Assembly (NCBI RefSeq): GCF_030146175.1
Contig: NZ_JASLCE010000066.1
Location: 1-17,731, forward strand
Reading direction: 5' to 3'
DNA: 17,731 nt
Source of the DNA: Flavobacterium sp.
GTDB lineage: Bacteria; Bacteroidota; Bacteroidia; Flavobacteriales; Flavobacteriaceae
The translations under genes and the position numbers were made by a program. The stretch's first letter is position 1. Each line of letters starts with the position of its first letter. The notes under the pieces are model-generated. The model was not told the DNA's origin. It ran no database searches and was given only the letters and a program-made list of their open reading frames with translations. Shown one piece after another: positions 1-7,353 of the stretch.

Positions 1-856
1 TTTCTTCAAAAACATTGTTCAAATAATATGACAATCGAAATTGCTCTAGCTTCCTCAAATTATCAACATTGAAATCTTTATTTAAAAAAGTTTGAATCCT
101 TTTTATAAGTAAAAGTAAAATTTCATGATTATTCCAACTATGCCAAACAACCGAAGATTCAATTTTATCTGTCGATTCATCAGAGGTCCTAACCAAATAA
201 TAAACATCTGATCTTAGTGAAATTCTAAAATGAAGACCTTCATTATCATTACTCATATCCCGAACCGCATTTAACAATGCAGAAATACGTGTAATATCTT
301 CTTTTTTACTTTGCCATCCTCTGTCTAAATCATCAATATAAATTATAATTTTTTTATTCTTTAGAAAATTGCTAACTAAAGCTTTTTTTGAGGATTCTAA
401 ATCTACATATTCATCCAAAAATTTTTTAGATGTTTCAGTAATGAATGACATAAATTTACCCGAATAGCCCTTTAATTTATCCAAAAAACCTGGATCTGCA
501 CTGATACCGTAAGAATTCATAACTTTTTGAGCAATAATAATTTGAAGGCCTCTTTTCCAATCTCTAATTATTTGATGGAAATCTTGCGAGTTATATGCTA
601 AATCAGCAATATCATCTGGTTTTACAAGAATAGGTAATCTACCTTTTGTTAAATCTTCATTCATTGCTATTTTAAATAAAGCAGATTTTCCTATACCCTT
701 ATGACCAACCAAAATACGAAGAGGTAAATCAGCAACTACCTTATCATGAGTATTACTCTTAAAATAATATGATTGTAATCTTTCAAAAGTTTCATCTTCA
801 GCCGCTTCAGAACCAAATAATTTATTAATATTTTCTTCTGTAAATTCTATTTCCAT
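1..856 (-). CDS. P-loop NTPase (KAP/Sll1717-like ATPase), C-terminus outside window
   Basis: An open frame runs on the minus strand from an ATG at 856 to the window edge, giving about 285 residues without a stop. Near the start is an acidic segment with FGSEAAEDE (residues 14-22), then a Walker A motif GHKGIGKS at residues 51-58 and a hydrophobic Walker B segment ending in IDDLDRG near residues 174-180, so this is an NTPase that binds and probably hydrolyses ATP. The FG..AAEDE start followed by a KG.GKSA P-loop recalls the Sll1717/FunZ-type P-loop ATPases, and the DDLDR box also occurs in KAP-type NTPases; that assignment is from memory. The missing C-terminal part prevents a firm family call. 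The gene is clearly more A/T-rich than the genes to its right, which fits acquisition by transfer. It stands alone here, diverging from nothing and preceded by an A/T palindrome. The cellular role is unknown. Confidence 0.8.
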   Translation of the reverse strand, partial: MEIEFTEENINKLFGSEAAEDETFERLQSYYFKSNTHDKVVADLPLRILVGHKGIGKSALFKIAMNEDLTKGRLPILVKPDDIADLAYNSQDFHQIIRDWKRGLQIIIAQKVMNSYGISADPGFLDKLKGYSGKFMSFITETSKKFLDEYVDLESSKKALVSNFLKNKKIIIYIDDLDRGWQSKKEDITRISALLNAVRDMSNDNEGLHFRISLRSDVYYLVRTSDESTDKIESSVVWHSWNNHEILLLLIKRIQTFLNKDFNVDNLRKLEQFRLSYYLNNVFEE

Positions 857-923
857 ATTTATTCTGTTTGTTGGTTATTATTCATAAATACCTTGTAAAG
901 CATTACCAATAAAGTTAACACTA

Positions 924-941
924 ATATTTAATATTAAATAT
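924..941. repeat. 18-bp perfect A/T palindrome upstream of the P-loop ATPase
   Basis: Positions 924-941 read identically on both strands over 18 bp, made only of A and T. It lies 68 bp before the ATPase start at 856 and 40 bp past the end of the IclR gene. It could be an operator for the ATPase gene or a chance product of very A/T-rich DNA. The rest of 857-980 is A/T-rich with no clear promoter or hairpin terminator. Confidence 0.4.
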
Positions 942-980
942 AACTTTTTTAAAACAAAAAACTATTAATTTACAAAAAAT

Positions 981-1670
981 TCACTTCACCCCATTCATAA
1001 TTTCTATTGCTTTCATCATTTCCGGAAGTTTATAACGAAAAGCCGGTCCGGATACGCATAGCACCGCCACTACTCTATTGTTTTGGTAATACGGAATCGC
1101 GGCACAGTTTAAATCCGGTTCATATTCTTCCAGATCCAAAGCATAGCCATTTTTTAAAATTTCGCTTAATTCCGCTTGTAACTTCTTTTGTACTGGTTCG
1201 TCCAAATTTTTAAGCAGCGTATTTTGCAAGTGTTCCGAATGCGCCATAAATACTTTTCCGATCGCTGTTCGGGTCATTTCATAGTCTTTGTTGAGTTCCA
1301 AGGAGATTTTAACCGACCGGTCGGGTTCCGAAATCAGTTCGTGACGGAAATAGGTTCCCATTTGTACCGATAAATATGAGGTTTCATTGGTCAGTTCGGT
1401 GATTTTTTCCAGCGTGGGACGCAAGGTGTTTTTTAAAACCGATACCGATACCGGCGGCGGATAAATACATTGCATTTTGGTCGTTACCCGGTACCGCGGA
1501 CTCAATTCGTCCTGTTCCACATAACCCAGGTCTTTTAGCGTATGTAATAAATTATGCACCGTCGTGTTCTGTAATTCCAGTGCGTTGGCGATATCGTTGA
1601 GGCGTACCAGGTTTCCGTTTTGCGTGATATATTCCAATATATCGAAGGCTCTTTTTACCGACTGTATCAT
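981..1670 (-). CDS. IclR family transcriptional regulator
   Basis: A one-component repressor or activator of the IclR family that binds DNA near its target promoter and senses a small metabolite in the cytoplasm. From the ATG at 1670 it has 229 residues, the usual family length. The N-terminal 60 residues form the winged helix-turn-helix (SVKRAFDILEYI start, recognition region TTVHNLLHTLKDLGYV), and the rest is the IclR effector-binding domain with the typical stretch TAIGKVFMAHS and a C-terminal strand pattern VVAVLCVSGP. A longer frame using TTG at 1679 would add MNF; the ATG is preferred because family members normally start just before the SVKRA helix. The gene diverges from the MFS-SDR pair across a 100-bp intergenic region, so those genes are its likely targets. 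The ligand cannot be read from the sequence. Confidence 0.92.
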   Translation of the reverse strand: MIQSVKRAFDILEYITQNGNLVRLNDIANALELQNTTVHNLLHTLKDLGYVEQDELSPRYRVTTKMQCIYPPPVSVSVLKNTLRPTLEKITELTNETSYLSVQMGTYFRHELISEPDRSVKISLELNKDYEMTRTAIGKVFMAHSEHLQNTLLKNLDEPVQKKLQAELSEILKNGYALDLEEYEPDLNCAAIPYYQNNRVVAVLCVSGPAFRYKLPEMMKAIEIMNGVK

Positions 1671-1727
1671 AAAATTCAATAATAATGAATAAAAAGGCTT
1701 TTTAAATTTTAATTAACCTTAAAGTTT

Positions 1728-1758
1728 CAAAATTAGCGGATTTTTGCGCCCAAAACAA
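1728..1758 (-). promoter_or_regulatory. Candidate promoter for the IclR gene
   Basis: On the minus strand TTG (1758-1756) is followed after 20 nt by TAATTTTG (1735-1728), an exact match to the Bacteroidota -7 element TAnnTTTG with near-standard spacing to the -33 element. Transcription would start near 1722, about 50 nt before the ATG at 1670. It lies in the divergent region shared with the MFS gene, so a bound IclR protein could affect both directions. No equally good promoter was found for the MFS gene. Confidence 0.45.
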
Positions 1759-1770
1759 CTAATTTTTTAT

Positions 1771-2946
1771 ATGCAAAAAGGACTTATTGCTCTGGCTATC
1801 GGAGCTTTTACCATTGGAATGACGGAATTTGTAATGATGGGAATCCTGCCCGATCTGGCGGCTTCGCTTAAAATTTCAATTCCGGAAGCCGGTCATTTTA
1901 TCTCAGCCTACGCGTTGGGTGTGGTGGTTGGCGCTCCGTTTTTAACGATTTTTCTTCAAAATAAACCGCCTAAAACGGCTTTGATCATACTTGCCGCATG
2001 GATTATGGTTTTTAATAGCTTATCGGCCGTAGCCAACGATTATTGGTCCTTATTGATTTTGCGATTTTTATCCGGTTTACCGCACGGAACGTTTTTTGGA
2101 ATCGGTGCCGTTGTTGCCGGAAAACTGGCTAAAGAAGGAAAAACAGCTCAGGCTATCGCGGTGATGTTTTCGGGGCTGACAATAGCCAATGTAATCGGTG
2201 TTCCGTTGGGAACCTATATTGGCCACTATATCGACTGGCGGATTACATTTTGTATCGTCGGTGTGATCGGGTTGCTAACGATTGTGAGTATCATCTATTG
2301 GCTTCCAAAATTTCAGGCCAATGAGAATTCGAGCTTTAAAAAGGATCTGGCTATTTTTAAACGTGTCGATTTATGGCTTGTATTGGCCATTGCGATTATC
2401 GGTACCGGTGGCTTTTTTAGCTGGTATAGTTATATTGCGCCCTTGTTTACCGAAGTGTCCAAATTCGATGCCGGTGCGGTTACGTATTTGATGGTCGTAG
2501 CCGGATTGGGAATGACATTCGGGAATTTTCTGGGTGGAAAATTATCGGATACCTATTCGCCTCTTATGGCTACCATCGGTTTACTAATCGGAATGTGTAT
2601 CGTTTTGATGTTGCTTACTTTTGTAGCCGATAATCAGATTACGGTAACGATTATGACATTTGTGATTGGTGCGGTGGCTTTTGCGATCGTAGCACCAGTT
2701 CAGATTATGATGATGCAATCGGCAAAAGGAGCCGAAATCTTGGGATCGTCCATCAGTCCGGCGGCGATGAATGCCGGAAATGCCTTAGGGGCTTATCTGG
2801 CTGGTATTCCACTAACGATGGGTTATGGCTATACGTCACCGGATTGGGTCGGCTTTGCGCTGGCTTTTGTCGGGATTTTAATCGCGTTGGCTTTATTTTT
2901 CCACCGAAAACAAAAAGAAACTACTTTAATTACATGTAAAGCATAA
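1771..2946 (+). CDS. MFS transporter, AraJ/NepI-like DHA1 efflux family
   Basis: An inner-membrane proton-driven transporter of the major facilitator superfamily, probably an exporter. From the ATG at 1771 it has 391 residues with about 12 hydrophobic helices, the standard size. The first helix, with IGMTEFVMMGILPDLA and then SAYALGVVVGAP, is the characteristic start of the AraJ/YdhP/NepI group of small-molecule and drug efflux permeases; a loop pattern GGKLSD between the two halves is also typical. A TTG at 1744 would add nine residues, but the ATG gives a start directly before helix 1. The SDR gene begins 4 nt after its stop, so the two are co-transcribed, and the divergent IclR gene probably controls them. 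The exported substrate is unknown; annotations such as arabinose or purine efflux in relatives should not be carried over. Confidence 0.92.
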   Translation: MQKGLIALAIGAFTIGMTEFVMMGILPDLAASLKISIPEAGHFISAYALGVVVGAPFLTIFLQNKPPKTALIILAAWIMVFNSLSAVANDYWSLLILRFLSGLPHGTFFGIGAVVAGKLAKEGKTAQAIAVMFSGLTIANVIGVPLGTYIGHYIDWRITFCIVGVIGLLTIVSIIYWLPKFQANENSSFKKDLAIFKRVDLWLVLAIAIIGTGGFFSWYSYIAPLFTEVSKFDAGAVTYLMVVAGLGMTFGNFLGGKLSDTYSPLMATIGLLIGMCIVLMLLTFVADNQITVTIMTFVIGAVAFAIVAPVQIMMMQSAKGAEILGSSISPAAMNAGNALGAYLAGIPLTMGYGYTSPDWVGFALAFVGILIALALFFHRKQKETTLITCKA

Positions 2947-2950
2947 CAAT

Positions 2951-3673
2951 ATGGAACAATTAAAAGGAAAAACGGCTCTGATTACCGGAGCGGGAAAAGG
3001 ATTAGGAAAAGCGGTGGCATTCGCATTGGCTGCCGAAGGGGTTAATTTGGCGTTAGTATCGCGAACTGAATCGGATTTAGCCGATCTAAAAACGGCTATT
3101 CAAAAGGAATATCCTAACGTTACTATCGAGTTTGAAACGGCAGATGTGGCCGATTTTAATTCGGTTACCACGGCTATTACAAATCTAAAAGCTAAAATTG
3201 GTGCTATTGACATTTTGATCAATAATGCAGGTATCGGAAAATTCGCCAAGTTTATGGATTATGAAGTAAGCGAATGGGAAAACATTATTAAAGTAAACCT
3301 TTTAGGTGCTTATTATGTAATCCGTGCCGTATTGCCGGAAATGTTGGAACGTCAAACTGGTGATATTATTAACGTGGCTTCTAGTGCTGGACAGCGTGGT
3401 TCTGCGTTGACAAGTGCGTATAGTGCGTCGAAATTCGGACTAAACGGTTTGTCGGAAGCGTTGATGCAGGAGGTTCGTAAATCGAATATCCGGGTGTTTA
3501 CAATGAATCCGAGTACAATTGCAACCGATTTATCGGTAAACCTAAACCTGACGGACGGTAATCTGGAAAGTGTACTACAGCCGGAAGATTTCGCAGAAGT
3601 ATTGGTTTCACAATTAAAATTAAACCGTAGGGCTTTTGTAAAAGACGTAAGCCTTTGGTCAACAAATCCATAG
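2951..3673 (+). CDS. Short-chain dehydrogenase/reductase (FabG-like)
   Basis: A cytosolic NAD(P)-dependent oxidoreductase of the classical SDR family, 240 residues, full length. The cofactor motif TGAGKGLG spans residues 12-19, NNAG is at 91-94, and the catalytic set is Ser144, Tyr157 and Lys161 (YSASK). Family members of this type are commonly named 3-ketoacyl-ACP reductase, but the residues seen fix only the reaction class: reduction of a carbonyl or oxidation of an alcohol. The gene starts 4 nt after the MFS transporter stop and is followed by a strong hairpin terminator, so it ends the operon. Association with an exporter and an IclR regulator suggests turnover or detoxification of a small carbonyl or aromatic compound, which is inference. 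It is unlikely to be the housekeeping fabG, which normally sits with fatty-acid genes. Confidence 0.92.
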   Translation: MEQLKGKTALITGAGKGLGKAVAFALAAEGVNLALVSRTESDLADLKTAIQKEYPNVTIEFETADVADFNSVTTAITNLKAKIGAIDILINNAGIGKFAKFMDYEVSEWENIIKVNLLGAYYVIRAVLPEMLERQTGDIINVASSAGQRGSALTSAYSASKFGLNGLSEALMQEVRKSNIRVFTMNPSTIATDLSVNLNLTDGNLESVLQPEDFAEVLVSQLKLNRRAFVKDVSLWSTNP

Positions 3674-3705
3674 TAAAACCTACTATATATAACCTACGCT
3701 AATGT

Positions 3706-3735
3706 AAAAATCCTGTAATTCGTTACAGGATTTTT
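3706..3735. terminator. Bidirectional intrinsic terminator between SDR and arsenite exporter genes
   Basis: A perfect 13-bp stem (3706-3718 with 3723-3735) encloses a TTCG loop, with an A-tract on the left and a T-tract on the right. It lies 32 nt after the SDR stop and 44 nt after the stop of the convergent exporter gene at 3780, so it can end transcription from both sides. Confidence 0.9.
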
Positions 3736-3779
3736 TTATGATAACCGATTAAAGCTGTTGTTATAGAGTGACCCAATCA

Positions 3780-4811
3780 TTAGGGATAATAATTCTTTTT
3801 TAACCATAAACTAACCTTTACTAAGGCAATCAACACCGGAACTTCAACCAAAGGACCGATAACCCCTACAAAGGCCTGTGGCGAATGAACTCCAAAGACA
3901 GCTATGCTAATCGCAATGGCCAGTTCGAAGTTATTTCCCGAAGCCGTAAAAGCTATTGCTGCATTTTGGCTATACGGTATCTTTAGTTTTTTACTGATGC
4001 TAAAACTTAACATAAACATCAATACAAAATATACGGTTAGCGGTATTGCTATTGTAATAACATCAGCCGGTAATTCCAGTATTTTTGCTCCATTCAGACT
4101 AAACATCACAACAATAGTAAACAATAATGCATATAAGGTTACCGGTGCGATACGGGGAATAAATTTTCGGTTATACCAATGGATCCCTTTAAATTTGATC
4201 AACCAATATCGACTTAAAAAGCCCGCTAAAAACGGCACTCCGAGGTACAACAAAACACTCTGCATCACATCGTCCATCGCAACGGTCATACTAAAGTTGG
4301 CCAATCCTAGTTTTTCGGGTAATACTGTAATAAACAACCAAACAAAGAAACCATACATCAGTATCTGAAAAATACTGTTTAAAGCAACCAATAAAGCCGC
4401 ATATTCATTGTTCCCTTTGGCCAGATCGTTCCATACCAGAACCATAGCGATACATCGGGCCAGTCCGATTAATATCAAACCGCTCCTATATTCGGGTTCG
4501 TCAGCCAGAAACAAAATGGCAATTACAAACATTAAAAGCGGTCCTACAACCCAGTTGAGCAATAATGATATACCAATCACTTTTCTGTTTTTAAGAGCCA
4601 TCGGTAATAGCGAATAATCCACTTTTGCTAATGGCGGATACAACATCAACAATAAACCGATAGCAAGCGGAATATTGGTGGCTCCTACGGATAATGTACT
4701 GATAGCATTCGGGATAGCCGGAATAAAATGTCCTAGACCTATCCCAATGGCCATTGCAAAAAAGATTAATACCGTAAGATTACGATCTGTAAATTTTAAT
4801 TCGGATCGCAT
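3780..4811 (-). CDS. arsB: ACR3-family arsenite efflux transporter
   Basis: An inner-membrane exporter of arsenite, As(OH)3, driven by the proton-motive force. It has 343 residues and about ten hydrophobic helices, normal for ACR3. The family-defining segment GLARCIAMVLVWNDLA places the essential cysteine at Cys120, and the second conserved region SGNNFELAIA carries Glu297; both match positions shown to matter in characterised ACR3 proteins. It belongs to the ACR3 fold (related to bile-acid transporters), not the unrelated ArsB antiporter fold, although the gene name arsB is often used. Its ATG follows the arsC stop after one nucleotide (TGA-T-ATG), which implies translational coupling. It is the last gene of the ars operon and ends at the bidirectional hairpin at 3706-3735. 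Confidence 0.96.
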   Translation of the reverse strand: MRSELKFTDRNLTVLIFFAMAIGIGLGHFIPAIPNAISTLSVGATNIPLAIGLLLMLYPPLAKVDYSLLPMALKNRKVIGISLLLNWVVGPLLMFVIAILFLADEPEYRSGLILIGLARCIAMVLVWNDLAKGNNEYAALLVALNSIFQILMYGFFVWLFITVLPEKLGLANFSMTVAMDDVMQSVLLYLGVPFLAGFLSRYWLIKFKGIHWYNRKFIPRIAPVTLYALLFTIVVMFSLNGAKILELPADVITIAIPLTVYFVLMFMLSFSISKKLKIPYSQNAAIAFTASGNNFELAIAISIAVFGVHSPQAFVGVIGPLVEVPVLIALVKVSLWLKKNYYP

Positions 4812-4812
4812 A

Positions 4813-5436
4813 TCAGGTTAATTTTATCATTGAAAAAACATATAGCATTTCGGTCGCAATCTGTAAACTACGGCTGGCATATACGACCGATTGTTCCGGT
4901 GTGGAATCCGAAAATCCGGGATCTTCATAAGTAATCGCAATTCTCTTTTCGGCACCAGCTATAAACGGGCAACCGCCATCGGCTTCCGAACAGGTCATAA
5001 CGGCTCCAAATTCCGATACCGGATTATAGAAATGATCGTATTTTTTTGAAAAACCAATTACCGGAAATGCCGTATCACTATATTTTATTGCGTATACGGA
5101 ATTGTTTTCTTCCGAAATCATGATAGTGTTAAATCCCTGGTTCGACAACGTTTCGATTACTTTTGGAAATACGGCTGTTACTTCTGTTCCACCCGAATAA
5201 CAGTATACATTGGAAATCCCATACCGGGAAGCTGCAACTTGAGCCCATACCTGCGAAAAAATACTTCTACGGGAATTATGCGTGCAGATAAAGATGAGGT
5301 TGACGGCCTGTTTATCGGTTACTTTTTGCTGTATATAGTCGATTAAAGGTTGTAAAACGGTTTTGCGTTCCCGACTAATGGTTTGTTCCTGTTCCAAAAG
5401 TCGGATGGTATCGGTTAGTATTGGATAGCGATTCAT
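4813..5436 (-). CDS. arsC: Arsenate reductase ArsC, LMW-phosphatase fold
   Basis: A cytosolic enzyme that reduces arsenate to arsenite for export. It has 207 residues. The phosphatase loop CTHNSRRS starts at Cys51 and ends with Arg57 (C-x5-R), and a DP motif is at residues 172-173. Cys149 and Cys156, in TCSEADGGCP, are seven residues apart, the same spacing as Cys82 and Cys89 of the thioredoxin-coupled ArsC of Staphylococcus, so a three-cysteine disulfide relay is likely; this differs from the glutaredoxin-coupled E. coli type. An N-terminal extension of about 45 residues before the first strand makes it longer than the roughly 130-residue classical enzymes. It follows the DUF6428 gene by 6 nt and precedes the exporter by 1 nt. 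Many databases call this group simply protein-tyrosine-phosphatase; the context favours arsenate. Confidence 0.93.
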   Translation of the reverse strand: MNRYPILTDTIRLLEQEQTISRERKTVLQPLIDYIQQKVTDKQAVNLIFICTHNSRRSIFSQVWAQVAASRYGISNVYCYSGGTEVTAVFPKVIETLSNQGFNTIMISEENNSVYAIKYSDTAFPVIGFSKKYDHFYNPVSEFGAVMTCSEADGGCPFIAGAEKRIAITYEDPGFSDSTPEQSVVYASRSLQIATEMLYVFSMIKLT

Positions 5437-5442
5437 AATTTT

Positions 5443-5892
5443 CTAATTGCATCCGGAATCCGACGAACAGCAGGATTTTTTCTGTGCATTTTGATCATCC
5501 TGCAAACCGCAAGCATCATCTGCCAGACAAGCGGTTTGTTTATTTTTTAAGATAAAATGCCTGCCGTCAAAATCCAAATCATATTTTCCGATGGTTTCCG
5601 ATTGGTATTCCACTTCGATAGTAGTATCCGTAATACCCAGTTTCTCTTCCGATAGCTGAATGATATGCAACAATTTTGCAGGCTTCAAGCGGTGTTCATA
5701 ATCATCGGCGTCCCATAACTGAAAATTGATCACGTTTTCATTTCGAATTGTTCCACCACAATCTATAAAGTGACGGGTTATCTTTCCTACTTCAGTAACA
5801 TGGAAATGTTCCGGTACAAAAGTTCCGTTTTCGAGCTGGAATACCACTGTATCCAGGCTTGGCAAAATGTTTTTGATTTCTGATAGTTTCAT
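5443..5892 (-). CDS. DUF6428 family protein with cysteine-rich tail
   Basis: A small soluble protein of 149 residues with no signal peptide or membrane helix. Its body has alternating strands and a conserved-looking stretch VPEHFHVTEVGKITRHFIDCGG with three histidines, in the style of DUF6428 proteins, which I recall as frequent neighbours of arsenic genes in Bacteroidota. The last 30 residues are different: they hold several cysteines (C-x5-C, then CCSSDSGC at the end) and could bind As(III) or another soft metal. It is the second gene of the ars operon, after arsR and 6 nt before arsC, and has its own operator-like site upstream. An arsenite chaperone, sensor or reductase partner role is possible but not shown. 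The family name is from memory; the operon membership is plain from the sequence. Confidence 0.82.
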   Translation of the reverse strand: MKLSEIKNILPSLDTVVFQLENGTFVPEHFHVTEVGKITRHFIDCGGTIRNENVINFQLWDADDYEHRLKPAKLLHIIQLSEEKLGITDTTIEVEYQSETIGKYDLDFDGRHFILKNKQTACLADDACGLQDDQNAQKKSCCSSDSGCN

Positions 5893-5928
5893 AATATGGA
5901 ATTTATAATAATATATTTAAAATGTAAT

Positions 5929-5944
5929 ATTGCAATATAACGAT
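5929..5944 (-). promoter_or_regulatory. Second ArsR operator-like site, internal to the ars operon
   Basis: Read on the minus strand, this 16-mer matches the site in front of arsR (6311-6326) at 14 of 16 positions without gaps. It overlaps a perfect 12-bp palindrome (5927-5938). It lies 37 nt before the DUF6428 start, in the 72-nt gap after arsR, the widest gap in the operon. It suggests a separate ArsR-controlled promoter for DUF6428-arsC-ACR3. No convincing TTG/TAnnTTTG pair was found beside it. Confidence 0.55.
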
Positions 5945-5964
5945 TATAAAAAGTAAAAAAATGC

Positions 5965-6294
5965 CTAACAGCATTTGTCTACCGTTACATCTTGATTGAA
6001 AAAAAGCGCTAGTTCCCCTTTGATTAGTTCCCATACATTTTCATCGATACAATAGCAAACCGATTTTCCTTCGATAGTGCCTTTGATAATACCAATATTT
6101 TTCAACTCCTTTAAATGCTGGGAAATCGTTGCCTGTGCCAAACCTAATTCGGATACCAGATCATTACAGATACAGGCTTTCTGATTAATAATATGGTTTA
6201 GTATCGCAATTCGGGCCGGATGTCCCAAAACTTTAAAGATGGTAGCCAATCGGTTTTGATTATCGGTAAATATTTCTGTTTTTGTTATTCCCAT
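5965..6294 (-). CDS. arsR: ArsR/SmtB family arsenite-responsive repressor
   Basis: A cytosolic dimeric winged-helix repressor that leaves DNA when it binds As(III) or Sb(III), 109 residues, typical length. The helix-turn-helix is at about residues 42-70 (DLVSELGLAQATISQHLKEL). A cysteine pair CIC at 41-43 sits where the E. coli protein has its CVC arsenite-binding residues; the third E. coli cysteine position is not matched, but extra cysteines occur at 80, 82 and the C-terminal 108-109, which could complete the site. It is the first gene of the operon with DUF6428, arsC and the ACR3 exporter. Its ATG follows a dyad-symmetric operator by 16 nt, so it should repress itself. Other ArsR-family metals cannot be excluded from the protein alone; the neighbours make arsenic by far the best reading. 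Confidence 0.95.
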   Translation of the reverse strand: MGITKTEIFTDNQNRLATIFKVLGHPARIAILNHIINQKACICNDLVSELGLAQATISQHLKELKNIGIIKGTIEGKSVCYCIDENVWELIKGELALFFNQDVTVDKCC

Positions 6295-6307
6295 GGTGGT
6301 ATATTAT

Positions 6308-6329
6308 ATTATCGCAATATTACGATATT
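6308..6329. promoter_or_regulatory. ArsR operator overlapping the arsR promoter
   Basis: The core 6311-6326 is an imperfect palindrome with 14 of 16 positions symmetric. On the minus strand a TTG at 6343-6341 lies 19 nt before TAATATTG (6321-6314), a one-mismatch version of the Bacteroidota -7 box, so the operator core would cover the -7 element: a simple steric repression layout. The site is 97 bp from the divergent EamA gene start, whose expression might also be affected. Confidence 0.6.
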
Positions 6330-6426
6330 AAATTGAATTCGCAATGATTTTTTTTTTACCATATACCATAAAATCTAAATATTGCGCTTTACCTTTACAT
6401 CACTTTTCAAAATACATCCTTTTAAA

Positions 6427-7293
6427 ATGCACTTTTTAATTTTTAGTATACTTTGCAGCGTATCCGTCGGAATCCTTTTTAAAATAGCCAAGCGCTATAC
6501 GGTTTCGTTTCAGCAAATGATCAATTATAATTATATCGTAGCCATCATTTTATGTTATGTGGCGTATCAGCCCGATACCACTACAATTACATCCAACGCA
6601 CCGTGGTCGTTATACGGTATACTAGCGCTATTATTGCCTACGGTTTTTCTGGTTTTGGCAGCATCGGTTCGCCATATCGGAATTGTAAAAACCGACATCG
6701 CACAGCGATTTTCGCTAATCATTTCAATCCTAGCGGCTTTTCTGGTTTTTAACGAAACAATTAGTCCGATAAAATGGATCGGTCTGGCGATTGGTTTTAC
6801 GGCTATTTTTTTGGTTTTATACCGAAATGAAACCACGACAAGCGAAAAAAATAATTGGTGGTATCCGATAATCGTGTTGTTGGGATTCGGAATTATTGAT
6901 GTTTGTTTTAAACTAATCGCTGCTTATACCGAAATTCCGTATACAACTTCGCTGTTTATGGTTTTCTGTGGCGCATTGGTGGTTTCAACGGCAATTACAT
7001 TGTATACCCTTTTGGTCAAAAAAGAAAAAGTAAACGGGAAAAGTGTACTATTTGGTTTGGCTCTGGGAGTACTTAACTTTGGGAATATTTTGTTTTACCT
7101 AAAAGCGCACAAAGCCTTACACGACAACCCTTCAACGGTTTTTGCTTCTATGAATTTCGGAGTAATCCTGTTGGGAACATTGGCCGGAACATTAGTCTTT
7201 AAAGAAAAAATCAGCCGACTTAATGCTATCGGGATTTTCCTGGCTTTTCTGGCCATTATCGTGATCACGGCTTCACAATTGTATACACTTTAA
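6427..7293 (+). CDS. EamA/DMT-family membrane transporter
   Basis: An inner-membrane protein of the drug/metabolite transporter superfamily with about ten helices in two EamA repeats, 288 residues from the ATG at 6427. The end of the first half has the usual LVFNETISPIKWIGLAIGFTAIFLVL pattern (broken here at residues around 105-130), and the second half repeats it with LVFKEKISRLNAIGIFLAFLAI, which is the standard EamA signature of a Glu-containing helix pair. A TTG at 6382 would add 15 polar residues; the ATG immediately before helix 1 is the better start. It diverges from arsR and has no co-transcribed neighbour: the next gene begins 60 nt on with its own promoter-like element. The substrate is unknown. 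A link with arsenic rests only on the shared upstream region and is weak. Confidence 0.88.
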   Translation: MHFLIFSILCSVSVGILFKIAKRYTVSFQQMINYNYIVAIILCYVAYQPDTTTITSNAPWSLYGILALLLPTVFLVLAASVRHIGIVKTDIAQRFSLIISILAAFLVFNETISPIKWIGLAIGFTAIFLVLYRNETTTSEKNNWWYPIIVLLGFGIIDVCFKLIAAYTEIPYTTSLFMVFCGALVVSTAITLYTLLVKKEKVNGKSVLFGLALGVLNFGNILFYLKAHKALHDNPSTVFASMNFGVILLGTLAGTLVFKEKISRLNAIGIFLAFLAIIVITASQLYTL

Positions 7294-7307
7294 CGCTATT
7301 TTATATT

Positions 7308-7336
7308 TTGAAGTTCTATAAAATTTAGTATTTTTA
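7308..7336 (+). promoter_or_regulatory. Candidate promoter for the CBS/DUF294 gene
   Basis: TTG at 7308-7310, 18 nt, then TATTTTTA at 7329-7336, one mismatch from TAnnTTTG. This would start transcription near 7342, about 12 nt before the ATG at 7354. No hairpin terminator was seen after the preceding EamA gene, so read-through is also possible. Confidence 0.4.
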
Positions 7337-7353
7337 AGAATTAATTCCCGATC

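Noticed and set aside
1671..1679. TTG start for the IclR protein adding three residues
   Set aside because: The ATG at 1670 gives the normal family start; nothing favours the TTG.
3904..4368. 154-codon plus-strand frame opposite the ACR3 gene
   Set aside because: It is the mirror of a well-supported transporter gene, with no recognisable domain and no plausible leader.
6382..6426. TTG start for the EamA transporter
   Set aside because: It would add 15 polar residues before helix 1; the ATG at 6427 gives the expected membrane start.
6295..6426. EamA gene as part of the arsenic regulon
   Set aside because: It shares the upstream region with arsR, but the operator is 97 bp away and EamA proteins are not known to me as arsenic exporters; left as an open possibility only.
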